The notes beneath the pieces are model-generated. The model saw only the letters and a program-made list of their open reading frames with translations. It was not told the origin of the DNA and made no database searches. Shown here in pieces: positions 1-6,170 of a stretch of DNA of 9,151 nucleotides. The translations under genes and the position numbers were made by a program. Origin of the DNA: an uncultured Campylobacterota bacterium (GTDB taxonomy: Bacteria; Campylobacterota; Campylobacteria; Campylobacterales; Arcobacteraceae); assembly GCA_903821805.1 (NCBI GenBank), contig CAIJNA010000203.1, forward strand, positions 1 through 9,151, given 5' to 3'. Within the stretch, counting starts at the first letter, position 1; each line of letters begins with the position of its first letter.

Positions 1-4
1 AGTT

Positions 5-49
5 TTGGAATCGCAATAGGATCTAGTTGCCTATTTCTGCGATTGCCAA
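5..49. repeat. Imperfect bulged hairpin downstream of the DAHP synthase gene
   Basis: On the plus strand TTGG-AATCGCA-ATAGG (5-20) pairs with CCTAT (30-34), TGCGATT (38-44) and CCAA (46-49). This leaves a 9-nt loop, a 3-nt bulge (TTC, 35-37) and a single-base bulge (G45), for 16 base pairs in all. It starts about 46 bp beyond the DAHP synthase stop codon. Neither flank has a clear run of T, so a standard intrinsic terminator is doubtful. A long stem with asymmetric bulges also fits a REP-like palindrome or a transcript 3'-end stabiliser. The pairing is seen directly; the function is not known. Confidence 0.5.
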
Positions 50-94
50 TATGGCTTTAATGAATGAACATTTTTACCATTTTCGCGGATAATT

Positions 95-1447
95 TTATCT
101 CGCTTCTTTTAGAGTGTCAGCAATCATAAATGCAAGCTCTAAGGCTTGGTCTGCGTTTAGTCTTGGATCACATTGAGTGTGATATCTGCTTGTTAAATCT
201 TCAGTTGTAATATTGCAACTCGCACTTCCTGTGCATTCAGTTACATCCTGACCAGTCATTTCAAGATGAATTCCACCAGCAACACTTCCTTCAGCTTTGT
301 GAATTTGGAAGAATTGTTTTACTTCACTTAGAATATTTGCAAAATCTCTAGTTTTGTATCCGTTTGATGCTTTTTCAACATTTCCATGCATTGGGTCACA
401 GCTCCAAACAATTTTTTTACCTTCATTCTCAACTCTTCTAAGTAGTTTTGGGAAGATATCAGCAACTTTGTCTGCACCCATTCTTACTATAAGATTCAAT
501 CTTCCAGCTTCATTGTCAGGATTTAAAGCATCAATTAGTCTGATTAGTTCATCTTCATTCATAGATGGACCAACTTTACATCCGATTGGATTTTTTATTC
601 CCCTAAAATATTCAATATGAGCATCATCTAAACCTCTTGTTCTATCACCAATCCAAAGCATATGAGCAGAACAATCATACCAGTCACCAGTTAAGCTATC
701 TTTTCTAGTTAATGCTTCTTCGTAATTTAAAAGTAGAGCTTCATGAGAAGTATATAGTACTGTTTCGCTTAATTGAGGAGTGTTTGAAGATGTTATCCCA
801 CAAGATTCCATGAATCTAAGAGCATCAGATATTTTTGTTGCGAGCTCTTCATACTTCTCACCTAAAGTATGATTTTTCATATAAGTCAAGTTCCATTTGT
901 GTACTTTATGCAAATCAGCCATCCCACCTCTTGCAAATGCTCTTAACAGATTTAATGTTGCAGCACTTTGGTTGTATGCTTGTAAAAGTTTCTTTGGATT
1001 TGGATTTCTTGATTTAAAATCAGCACCCATATCATTTATGATATCACCTCTATAGCTTGGATATTCAATTCCGTCAATCATTTCAGTATCACTACTTCTT
1101 GGCTTAGCAAATTGTCCAGCAATTCTGCCAACTTTTACGACAGGTTTTCCACCACTAAAAGTCATTACTACAGCCATTTGCATCATAACTTGGAAAAGAG
1201 ATTTGATGTTTTGTGCATTAAACGCATTAAAGCTTTCAGCACAATCTCCACCTTGAAGTAAAAATGCTTTTCCGTTTGCAACATCTGCTAAACTTGTTTT
1301 TAATCTTCTTGCTTCTTCTGCAAAAATTAATGGAGGATAAGAAGCTAGTTCTTTCTCAACAGTTTTTAATTTCTTTTTGTCGTCATAATTTGGTTGTTGC
1401 TTAATTGGAAAATCTCTCCAACTATTTGGTGTCCATAATTTTTCCAT
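95..1447 (-). CDS. aroG: Class II 3-deoxy-7-phosphoheptulonate (DAHP) synthase
   Basis: This cytosolic enzyme condenses phosphoenolpyruvate with erythrose 4-phosphate to DAHP, the first step of the shikimate pathway. The 450 residues match the usual class II (plant/mycobacterial) length. Visible metal-site residues, aligned by motif with the Mycobacterium tuberculosis enzyme, are C69 (GGDCAESF), H354 (CDPMHGN), E396 (IHLEMTGQ) and D427 (CDPRLN). PEP-phosphate contacts fit R108 (KVGRIAGQFAKPR), R269 (IGDRTR), K291 (GCKVGP) and R322 (VRMGADK). The N-terminus is close to the core motif LWTPNSW, so there is little room for the N-terminal extension used in mycobacterial allostery; feedback control cannot be read from the sequence. 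The ATG is preceded by AGGGGAT (around 1452-1458). The gene lies 13 bp after tal on the same strand, and its ribosome-binding site abuts the tal stop, so co-transcription is likely. The gene symbol follows M. tuberculosis usage; naming varies between species. Confidence 0.96.
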   Translation of the reverse strand: MEKLWTPNSWRDFPIKQQPNYDDKKKLKTVEKELASYPPLIFAEEARRLKTSLADVANGKAFLLQGGDCAESFNAFNAQNIKSLFQVMMQMAVVMTFSGGKPVVKVGRIAGQFAKPRSSDTEMIDGIEYPSYRGDIINDMGADFKSRNPNPKKLLQAYNQSAATLNLLRAFARGGMADLHKVHKWNLTYMKNHTLGEKYEELATKISDALRFMESCGITSSNTPQLSETVLYTSHEALLLNYEEALTRKDSLTGDWYDCSAHMLWIGDRTRGLDDAHIEYFRGIKNPIGCKVGPSMNEDELIRLIDALNPDNEAGRLNLIVRMGADKVADIFPKLLRRVENEGKKIVWSCDPMHGNVEKASNGYKTRDFANILSEVKQFFQIHKAEGSVAGGIHLEMTGQDVTECTGSASCNITTEDLTSRYHTQCDPRLNADQALELAFMIADTLKEAR

Positions 1448-1460
1448 GATAATCCCCTAT

Positions 1461-2453
1461 TTATTTTTTCAATTTTTTTAACATTTGAGCGAATGAAACT
1501 TTAAAAGATTCAAGTCCTTCATTTAAAAGTTTTTCACCAACTTTTGACAAATCAATATCATTTGACTCAAGTTCTGCAAAATATGCATCACATTTTTCTT
1601 CGCTAATCAGATCAGATTTTTGGAATGCATTTTGTTTAATATACTCTTTTATGGTTACTAAAGGAGCAGTATTAACAGAATGTGGATAAATTAATTTCTC
1701 TATGTAATAACTAGGATTAACTTCTTCGCCTTTAACTCCAGTGCTCGCGAATAGTGTTCTAATATTTGAATTTTCAATTTTTTCTACTTCGTAGTAGCAT
1801 TTAGTAGCGTTTATTATACCAGCTTGCATAGTCTCTAGTTTTTTAATTTTTAAAGTCAAATCAAGTTCCCGATCAAATCTACTTACAAAAACAGAAACAA
1901 CAGCCTTGGTTTCTTTTTTGCTTTTATTGATTCCCCTGTCAAGTGCTTGAGCACAAAGAGAAGCTTGGAGTGGAGTAAAAATTAATGTAGCATTTACATT
2001 AATTCCCATTGCAGTTAAATTTTCCATCGCAACATATCCTGCTTCAGTAGCTGGTATTTTAATCATTACATTTGGACTCGCGCATGATGCAAAAAGTCTA
2101 GTGCCTTCTTCAATTGTTCCCATGGCATCGTCACAAAGAGTTGGATCAACTTCAATAGAAATAAACCCATCATCAGTATCGTTTTCATGAAGAGGATGAA
2201 GTAAAGTAGCTGCTCTTTTAATGTCAGTAATTGCTAATTCCTCATAAATCTTTTTTTCATCATTTGCCTGAAGCATTGCAATTTGCTGAGCATATGCATC
2301 ACTTGAAGATATTGATTGTTCGAAAATAGCTGGATTACTAGTTGCCCCATGAATTGTTTTTGATTCTATTAAAGTTCCAAACTCATTTTCTAGAAAATCT
2401 CTTTCTATAAAATCGCACCAAATTGAAAAATTTATTCGTTTTTTAAAAGTCAT
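1461..2453 (-). CDS. tal: Transaldolase
   Basis: Transaldolase moves a dihydroxyacetone unit between sugar phosphates (sedoheptulose 7-P + glyceraldehyde 3-P to erythrose 4-P + fructose 6-P) in the non-oxidative pentose phosphate pathway, in the cytosol. The 330-residue protein shows the N-terminal Asp motif (WCDFIERD, D14), the signature GATSNPAIF (36-44), E101 in ISIEVDP, the Schiff-base lysine K132 in MIKIPATEAG, NATLIF (154-159) and a SVFVSRFDR strand near 187-195. The length is slightly above the roughly 317 of E. coli TalB. The ATG start has AAGGAAA (2461-2467) 7 nt upstream. The DAHP synthase gene follows after 13 bp; because DAHP synthase consumes erythrose 4-phosphate, the pairing makes metabolic sense. 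A 70-bp gap with a palindrome separates it from the upstream gene, so it may have its own promoter. Confidence 0.95.
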   Translation of the reverse strand: MTFKKRINFSIWCDFIERDFLENEFGTLIESKTIHGATSNPAIFEQSISSSDAYAQQIAMLQANDEKKIYEELAITDIKRAATLLHPLHENDTDDGFISIEVDPTLCDDAMGTIEEGTRLFASCASPNVMIKIPATEAGYVAMENLTAMGINVNATLIFTPLQASLCAQALDRGINKSKKETKAVVSVFVSRFDRELDLTLKIKKLETMQAGIINATKCYYEVEKIENSNIRTLFASTGVKGEEVNPSYYIEKLIYPHSVNTAPLVTIKEYIKQNAFQKSDLISEEKCDAYFAELESNDIDLSKVGEKLLNEGLESFKVSFAQMLKKLKK

Positions 2454-2482
2454 ATTGTTGTTTCCTTGAACTTTTTACAAAT

Positions 2483-2498
2483 AAAAGCTATAGCTTTT
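2483..2498. repeat. Perfect 16-bp palindrome between the small membrane-protein gene and tal
   Basis: AAAAGCTATAGCTTTT is fully self-complementary (8+8). In the leftward transcript it lies just after the small membrane-protein gene and about 30 bp before the tal start. As RNA it would form a weak AT-rich hairpin followed by AUUUG rather than a U-run. It could be a weak attenuating terminator or a dimeric regulator site upstream of tal. Short AT-rich palindromes also arise by chance in such a genome. Confidence 0.3.
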
Positions 2499-2523
2499 TT
2501 GTATATATTTATTTATTAATTTT

Positions 2524-2847
2524 TTATTCGCACACTATGTCTTTGTTGACATTTTGTTTAAAATCTTTTGCAATGAAGCCTTTACACTGCTTGTTTGTTG
2601 ACGCATCTGTAAATGACACGAAATACTTGTAGCCTTGAATTTTTGTATCAATATTTTCAAACTGAGTAACGCTGTAAACTTTAACGTTATTAGTATTTTT
2701 GTAACCGAGTTCAACCAATATTTTTTCAGCTTTAGCTGATTTCCCTTGCTCTGCCATGTAAAATATTATTATTCCTAAGATTGCTATAACTGCCATAAAA
2801 ATGTAAGTTTTTGTGCTTATTTTTCTTACTTCTATTGTGTTTTCCAC
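2524..2847 (-). CDS. Small single-pass membrane protein of unknown function
   Basis: I do not recognise this 107-residue protein. A short basic N-terminus (VRKISTK, residues 7-13) precedes one strongly hydrophobic helix at about residues 14-33 and then a hydrophilic domain of about 70 residues. By the positive-inside rule the C-terminal part should lie in the periplasm. The helix has no obvious cleavage site, so it looks like an anchor rather than a removable signal peptide. The exported part holds only two cysteines, C88 and C106 (the penultimate residue), which could form a disulfide. The in-frame start is GTG, with AAAGG (2854-2858) 6 nt upstream; the ATG two bases further upstream is out of frame and soon hits a stop. 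It is the first leftward gene after a divergent promoter region, 70 bp before tal. Reality as a gene is supported by start, ribosome-binding site, promoter and clean topology; no function can be assigned. Confidence 0.8.
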   Translation of the reverse strand: MENTIEVRKISTKTYIFMAVIAILGIIIFYMAEQGKSAKAEKILVELGYKNTNNVKVYSVTQFENIDTKIQGYKYFVSFTDASTNKQCKGFIAKDFKQNVNKDIVCE

Positions 2848-2869
2848 ATAATACCTTTGATTTTTTTAG

Positions 2870-2886
2870 TTGGCGATTATAGCCAA
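2870..2886. promoter_or_regulatory. Inverted repeat over the leftward -10 box (candidate operator)
   Basis: TTGGC (2870-2874) and GCCAA (2882-2886) are perfect inverted arms separated by GATTATA, which contains the leftward -10 hexamer. A dimeric repressor bound here would cover the promoter of the small membrane-protein gene. The arms are only 5 bp, so chance is possible. Confidence 0.3.
2876..2881 (-). promoter_or_regulatory. Probable sigma-70 -10 box for the small membrane-protein gene
   Basis: The minus strand reads a consensus TATAAT here, about 28 nt upstream of the GTG start, giving a predicted leader of about 20 nt. No good -35 match is visible, which is common in Campylobacterota, where the -35 element is weakly conserved. 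Confidence 0.5.
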
Positions 2887-2893
2887 AGAAGAG

Positions 2894-2922
2894 TTAAAAG
2901 ATCGACCAATGGGAAATATAAT
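2894..2922 (+). promoter_or_regulatory. Probable sigma-70 promoter for the rightward block
   Basis: A consensus -10 TATAAT (2917-2922) is preceded at a 17-bp spacing by TTAAAA (2894-2899), a partial -35. Transcription would begin near 2929, leaving a leader of about 17 nt before the ATG at 2946. A second -10-like TAGAAT at 2934-2939 would give an almost leaderless mRNA; I consider it less likely. It would drive the TrkA-C-domain gene and probably the aminotransferase, unknown-protein and murC genes behind it. Confidence 0.5.
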
Positions 2923-2945
2923 GAACTTTAAGCTAGAATAAGACT

Positions 2946-4364
2946 ATGAAAAAAGTATTAATTTTATTGGATGGTATTGTTGCAAAGAGTTTATTGAATA
3001 GATTAGTTGAGCTTGATACATCACATAGTATGTACGATATTGTATACATGAATGACAATATCTTGCCAGAAAAGAAGCCTCAAAACTTCACATTTTATAA
3101 GTTTGATCCTACAAGTTTGTCGAAACTACAATTGGTTATGTCTAAAGTAATTCACAATGATATTCTTGTTGTTTTGGGCAATAAACATGACACAATTTCC
3201 GCGGCTTCAAATATTAGAAAGATAGATTCAAATATAAATTTTAATGTATTTAATGAATGGGGAATTGAATTTGAAGATACAAATATTCAAGATTACAATG
3301 CTGTTGATACACTAGCTAATGGACTTATGGAAAGACTCCCTAATGTTCCAGTTGTTGCTCAAAATATAGGTTTGAAACAAGGTGAAATAATGGAAATTAA
3401 AATTCCATTTGGAAGTTCGTATGCCTATAGGTACATTAGTAGTATTTCACAAAAAGAATGGAAAATCTTCGCACTTTACAGAAAGAATACAATGATTAAT
3501 ATTCGACCAGCTTCGATTATTAAACCAAATGATATGATTTTAGTTATAGGTAAGCCAAAGGTTTTGCTTCAGGTATATGCTGCTATTTCAGTAACATCTG
3601 GACATTTTCCAATGCCATTTGGAAAAGTTATTTATGTTTATATTGATCTATTTTTGCAAAGTGAAGATGATGCTTTAAACAGTGTGAAAAAAGCTAGGTT
3701 TATGCAAGAAAGACTTAATGACACAAGACTTGTGATTAAAATAACGAGACCATCTTCCAGCGGAACAATTGATCAAATAAGAGATCTAGTGAAGCATATT
3801 GAAAATAAAATAATTGAAATTGATTATTACAATGTAGGTGCATTGGTTTTACTTACAATGGATTCAAAAAGATATGAAATCGGATTATTTGTTATGACTG
3901 ATACTTTATTGCAAAACAAAGAAATATCAACAAAGCTCTTGAGTGCTAAAAAACCTATTTTTAAAGTAGGAAGTGAAAATATCACGCATTTAAAATCTAT
4001 CACTATGGTGTTGAATAATTCAAAAAACTATGAACAACTTTCACCAGCATTGTTTGATATTTCTTCTCAATTAAAGCACAAGGTAAATATTATAAATTCT
4101 GATCCAATGGGTGATGGAGATAGAATAAAATTAACTCAACATCTTGATAGTCTTGCGAAAATTTTTAATCAAGAAATTAAAATTGAAACAAATGGTAAGA
4201 ATCCATTAAGAGAACTTAAAACAAAACCAAATGCTTTACAAATATTGCCATTAAAAGAAGAGATGTTTAAAAAAAGAGCAATAAGTTTCTTTACTACAGA
4301 TAGTGATTTATTGTCATTTGATTTAAAATATATTAATCAAATCATTATTCCTATCATAGAATAA
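2946..4364 (+). CDS. TrkA-C (RCK_C) domain protein, COG3400-like
   Basis: A soluble 472-residue protein related to the regulatory subunits of potassium transporters. The N-terminus (KKVLILLDGIVAKSLLNRL) looks like a degenerate TrkA/RCK Rossmann fold: a beta strand and helix are present, but the GxGxxG nucleotide signature is absent. Residues about 143-213 (from GLKQGEIMEIKIPFGSSYA to the PNDMILVIGKP strand) fit an RCK_C/TrkA-C ligand-binding domain. The remaining 250 residues form alternating strands and helices; the segment after about 350 resembles a universal-stress-like alpha/beta fold, which is a tentative impression. No transmembrane helix is seen and no channel or Trk/Ktr gene lies nearby, so any partner is encoded elsewhere. 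The ribosome-binding site is weak (TAAGA). It is first in the rightward block, with 26 bp to the next gene. I recall such proteins in Campylobacterota as a conserved family of unproven function; a role in ion homeostasis is inference. Confidence 0.75.
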   Translation: MKKVLILLDGIVAKSLLNRLVELDTSHSMYDIVYMNDNILPEKKPQNFTFYKFDPTSLSKLQLVMSKVIHNDILVVLGNKHDTISAASNIRKIDSNINFNVFNEWGIEFEDTNIQDYNAVDTLANGLMERLPNVPVVAQNIGLKQGEIMEIKIPFGSSYAYRYISSISQKEWKIFALYRKNTMINIRPASIIKPNDMILVIGKPKVLLQVYAAISVTSGHFPMPFGKVIYVYIDLFLQSEDDALNSVKKARFMQERLNDTRLVIKITRPSSSGTIDQIRDLVKHIENKIIEIDYYNVGALVLLTMDSKRYEIGLFVMTDTLLQNKEISTKLLSAKKPIFKVGSENITHLKSITMVLNNSKNYEQLSPALFDISSQLKHKVNIINSDPMGDGDRIKLTQHLDSLAKIFNQEIKIETNGKNPLRELKTKPNALQILPLKEEMFKKRAISFFTTDSDLLSFDLKYINQIIIPIIE

Positions 4365-4390
4365 TTTTTACATACAAAAAGAGAGAAAAT

Positions 4391-5530
4391 ATGAAGTTTG
4401 AAAAATACCCGTTTGAAAGACTAGCTTTATTGTTGGAAGATATTGTTCCGAATGCTGACTTTTCACCAAGTAGCTTGACTATAGGTGAACCACAATTTGA
4501 TACGCCACAATTTATTCAAGATGAATTAAAAAACACCACAACGCTTTTAAATAAATATCCTAAAAGTGCAGGCGAAGACTATTTGAAATTAGCAATGAGA
4601 AAGTTTATCCAAACAAGATTTCATGTGGCAATTAATGACGATGAAATTATTCCTGTTTTTGGAACAAGAGAAGTACTTTTTAATTTTCCACAATTTTTAT
4701 TGCATGATAAAAAGCATCCTACAATTGCTTACACAAATCCATTCTATCAGATATATGAAGGTGCAGCAAAGGCTTCAAGGGCTAGGGTTATACATCTTGA
4801 CATAACAAAAGAAAATAACTTTTTACCACAAATTAGTGATGATGAATTAAAATTTTGTCATTTGGTAATTTTGAATTACCCAAATAATCCAACAAGTGCA
4901 ACAATAACAAAAATAGAGCTTGTAAAATGGGTCAAAAAAGCGATCGAATTTGATTTTGTTTTGATAAATGATGAATGTTATAGTGAATTGTATTTTGGTG
5001 AGACTAAGCCAGTTTCTCTATTGGAAGCTTGTATCGAAGCTGGAAATGAGAATTTTAAAAACTGCCTAGTGTTAAATAGTATTTCAAAAAGAAGTTCAGC
5101 CCCAGGACTTAGAAGCGGATTTATAGCTGGGGACAAAGAAATCTTAAAAGAATACATGCTTTATCGTACTTATGTTGGTTGCGCATTGCCATTACCTTTG
5201 CAAAAAACAGCTGCAGTAGCATGGAGCGATGAAGCTCATGTTGAAAAATTTAGAGCTATATATAAACAAAATTTCGTATTAGCGAAAGAAATTTTAGGTA
5301 TAGAGATCCCAGAAGCAACATTTTACATTTGGCTTCAAGTTAACGATGAATTGAATTTTACAAGAGAACTTTACAGAATGAAAAATGTAAAAGTCTTGCC
5401 TGGAAGTTATCTCGGAAGAGATGGTATTGGTGTTGGATACGTTAGAATTGCACTTGTTGAAAACAATGAAAAAACAGCTGAAGTATTGCATAGATTAAAC
5501 GACTTTATAAAATTTACGGAGAAAAAATAA
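4391..5530 (+). CDS. dapC: Class I/II PLP aminotransferase, probable succinyldiaminopimelate transaminase
   Basis: A fold-type I pyridoxal-phosphate aminotransferase of 379 residues, cytosolic. Visible residues are the GEP near the N-terminus (32-34), LNYPNNPT (161-168, with the cofactor-contacting Asn), D194 and Y197 in NDECYSELYF, the Schiff-base lysine K233 in SISKRSSAPGLRSGF, phosphate-binding R241, and R352 in YVRIALV for the substrate carboxylate. DapC transfers an amino group from glutamate to N-succinyl-2-amino-6-oxopimelate in the succinylase route to meso-diaminopimelate and lysine. The specificity call rests on overall resemblance to the DapC/AspB-like proteins of this phylum and on murC nearby; in Helicobacter pylori, as I recall, a similar aminotransferase gene (HP0624) is next to murC (HP0623). 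An aspartate or other amino-acid aminotransferase cannot be excluded. A purine-rich AGAGAG lies just upstream of the ATG. The stop codon shares a base with the next start (TAATG). Confidence 0.8.
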   Translation: MKFEKYPFERLALLLEDIVPNADFSPSSLTIGEPQFDTPQFIQDELKNTTTLLNKYPKSAGEDYLKLAMRKFIQTRFHVAINDDEIIPVFGTREVLFNFPQFLLHDKKHPTIAYTNPFYQIYEGAAKASRARVIHLDITKENNFLPQISDDELKFCHLVILNYPNNPTSATITKIELVKWVKKAIEFDFVLINDECYSELYFGETKPVSLLEACIEAGNENFKNCLVLNSISKRSSAPGLRSGFIAGDKEILKEYMLYRTYVGCALPLPLQKTAAVAWSDEAHVEKFRAIYKQNFVLAKEILGIEIPEATFYIWLQVNDELNFTRELYRMKNVKVLPGSYLGRDGIGVGYVRIALVENNEKTAEVLHRLNDFIKFTEKK

Positions 5531-6111
5531 TGACACAAGAAGAATTGGAACAAGCAAGATTAAATCCTGAGTTTTTGGGATTTTTAGACAAAAAAGAAAA
5601 AGATGCATTGGAATCACAAAATATTAAAGAGCTTTATGAGGTTTTGGATACTTTATTGGTTTTAGATCTTGATGATGCAAGAATAAATAAGGTTTATGAA
5701 ACGATTTTAATTGTTGCATTTAATGGAATAGGAGCTAAGCTTGATAGCCATACAAAACTAAGTTTAGATGGTGACGATTTCTTATACATTAGAGCTTTTT
5801 ATGAGCACGCGATTGAAAAATGGAGCAGCAATAATTTCCAAGGAGCAAAAGAATTACTATTTGTTTTATCCCAAATTGTTGACGATGAATTACTTCATGA
5901 AGCAATTAACGTTAAACTATTGGCATGTCATGATGGAAAAGATCTTGATAATTTTTACGAAACAACAGTTTTCCATCAACAAACAGCCAGAGATGAAAAA
6001 TATGGTTATTTTATTCTTGACTTTAAATTCGACACGCAAAATTATTTAAGTAGTAAAACAAAAGAACTTGAAGCGATTTACACAGAATTAAAGCATTTGC
6101 TTACAGTTTAG
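5530..6111 (+). CDS. Conserved-looking helical protein of unknown function encoded between dapC and murC
   Basis: I do not recognise this 193-residue protein. It is acidic, predicted largely alpha-helical, and lacks a signal peptide or membrane helix, so it is probably cytosolic. It contains one cysteine (C133) and no catalytic motif that I can name; the pattern of amphipathic helices would suit a protein-interaction or scaffold role, which is only inference. Its ATG overlaps the dapC stop in TAATG, and GGAG (5518-5521) inside the end of dapC sits 8 nt upstream, so translation is probably coupled to dapC. murC follows after 59 bp. Base composition matches its neighbours, and the whole frame is open without interruption, so it is very likely a real gene. 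The context suggests a link with diaminopimelate or peptidoglycan supply. Confidence 0.82.
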   Translation: MTQEELEQARLNPEFLGFLDKKEKDALESQNIKELYEVLDTLLVLDLDDARINKVYETILIVAFNGIGAKLDSHTKLSLDGDDFLYIRAFYEHAIEKWSSNNFQGAKELLFVLSQIVDDELLHEAINVKLLACHDGKDLDNFYETTVFHQQTARDEKYGYFILDFKFDTQNYLSSKTKELEAIYTELKHLLTV

Positions 6112-6158
6112 CATTAAAGACAAAATACGCAAAGAGTATTTAAACAATTTATTTATTT

Positions 6159-6164
6159 GGAGGA
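6159..6164 (+). promoter_or_regulatory. Strong ribosome-binding site of murC
   Basis: GGAGGA lies 6 nt before the murC ATG and is the best anti-16S match in the window; most neighbours have weaker sites. It fixes the murC start at 6171. The preceding 59-bp gap contains a short inverted repeat (AAATAC 6123-6128 with GTATTT 6136-6141) but no convincing promoter. Confidence 0.75.
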
Positions 6165-6170
6165 CTTAAT

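Noticed and set aside
1..60. Plus-strand frame open from the left edge to a TAA at 58-60
   Set aside because: It coincides with the bulged hairpin, has a hydrophobic translation without recognisable content, and 19 codons are too few to claim a partial gene; it cannot be excluded without the sequence further left.
354..1017. Two plus-strand open frames (354-620 and 835-1017) opposite the DAHP synthase gene
   Set aside because: They are antisense to a gene with all its catalytic motifs intact, have low-complexity Ser/Phe/Leu-rich translations and lack ribosome-binding sites.
4623..4805. Plus-strand frame inside the aminotransferase gene
   Set aside because: It overlaps a well-supported PLP enzyme in another frame and has no motif or ribosome-binding site.
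5294..5491. Minus-strand frame opposite the end of the aminotransferase gene
   Set aside because: Antisense shadow with composition typical of reverse-complemented coding sequence.
5768..6049. Alternative plus-strand frame of 93 codons inside the unknown gene between dapC and murC
   Set aside because: The 193-residue frame spans the whole interval, has a good GGAG site and is coupled to dapC; the nested frame has neither.
6123..6141. Short inverted repeat before murC as a terminator or operator
   Set aside because: Arms of 6 bp in AT-rich sequence with no T-run and no promoter alongside are expected by chance.
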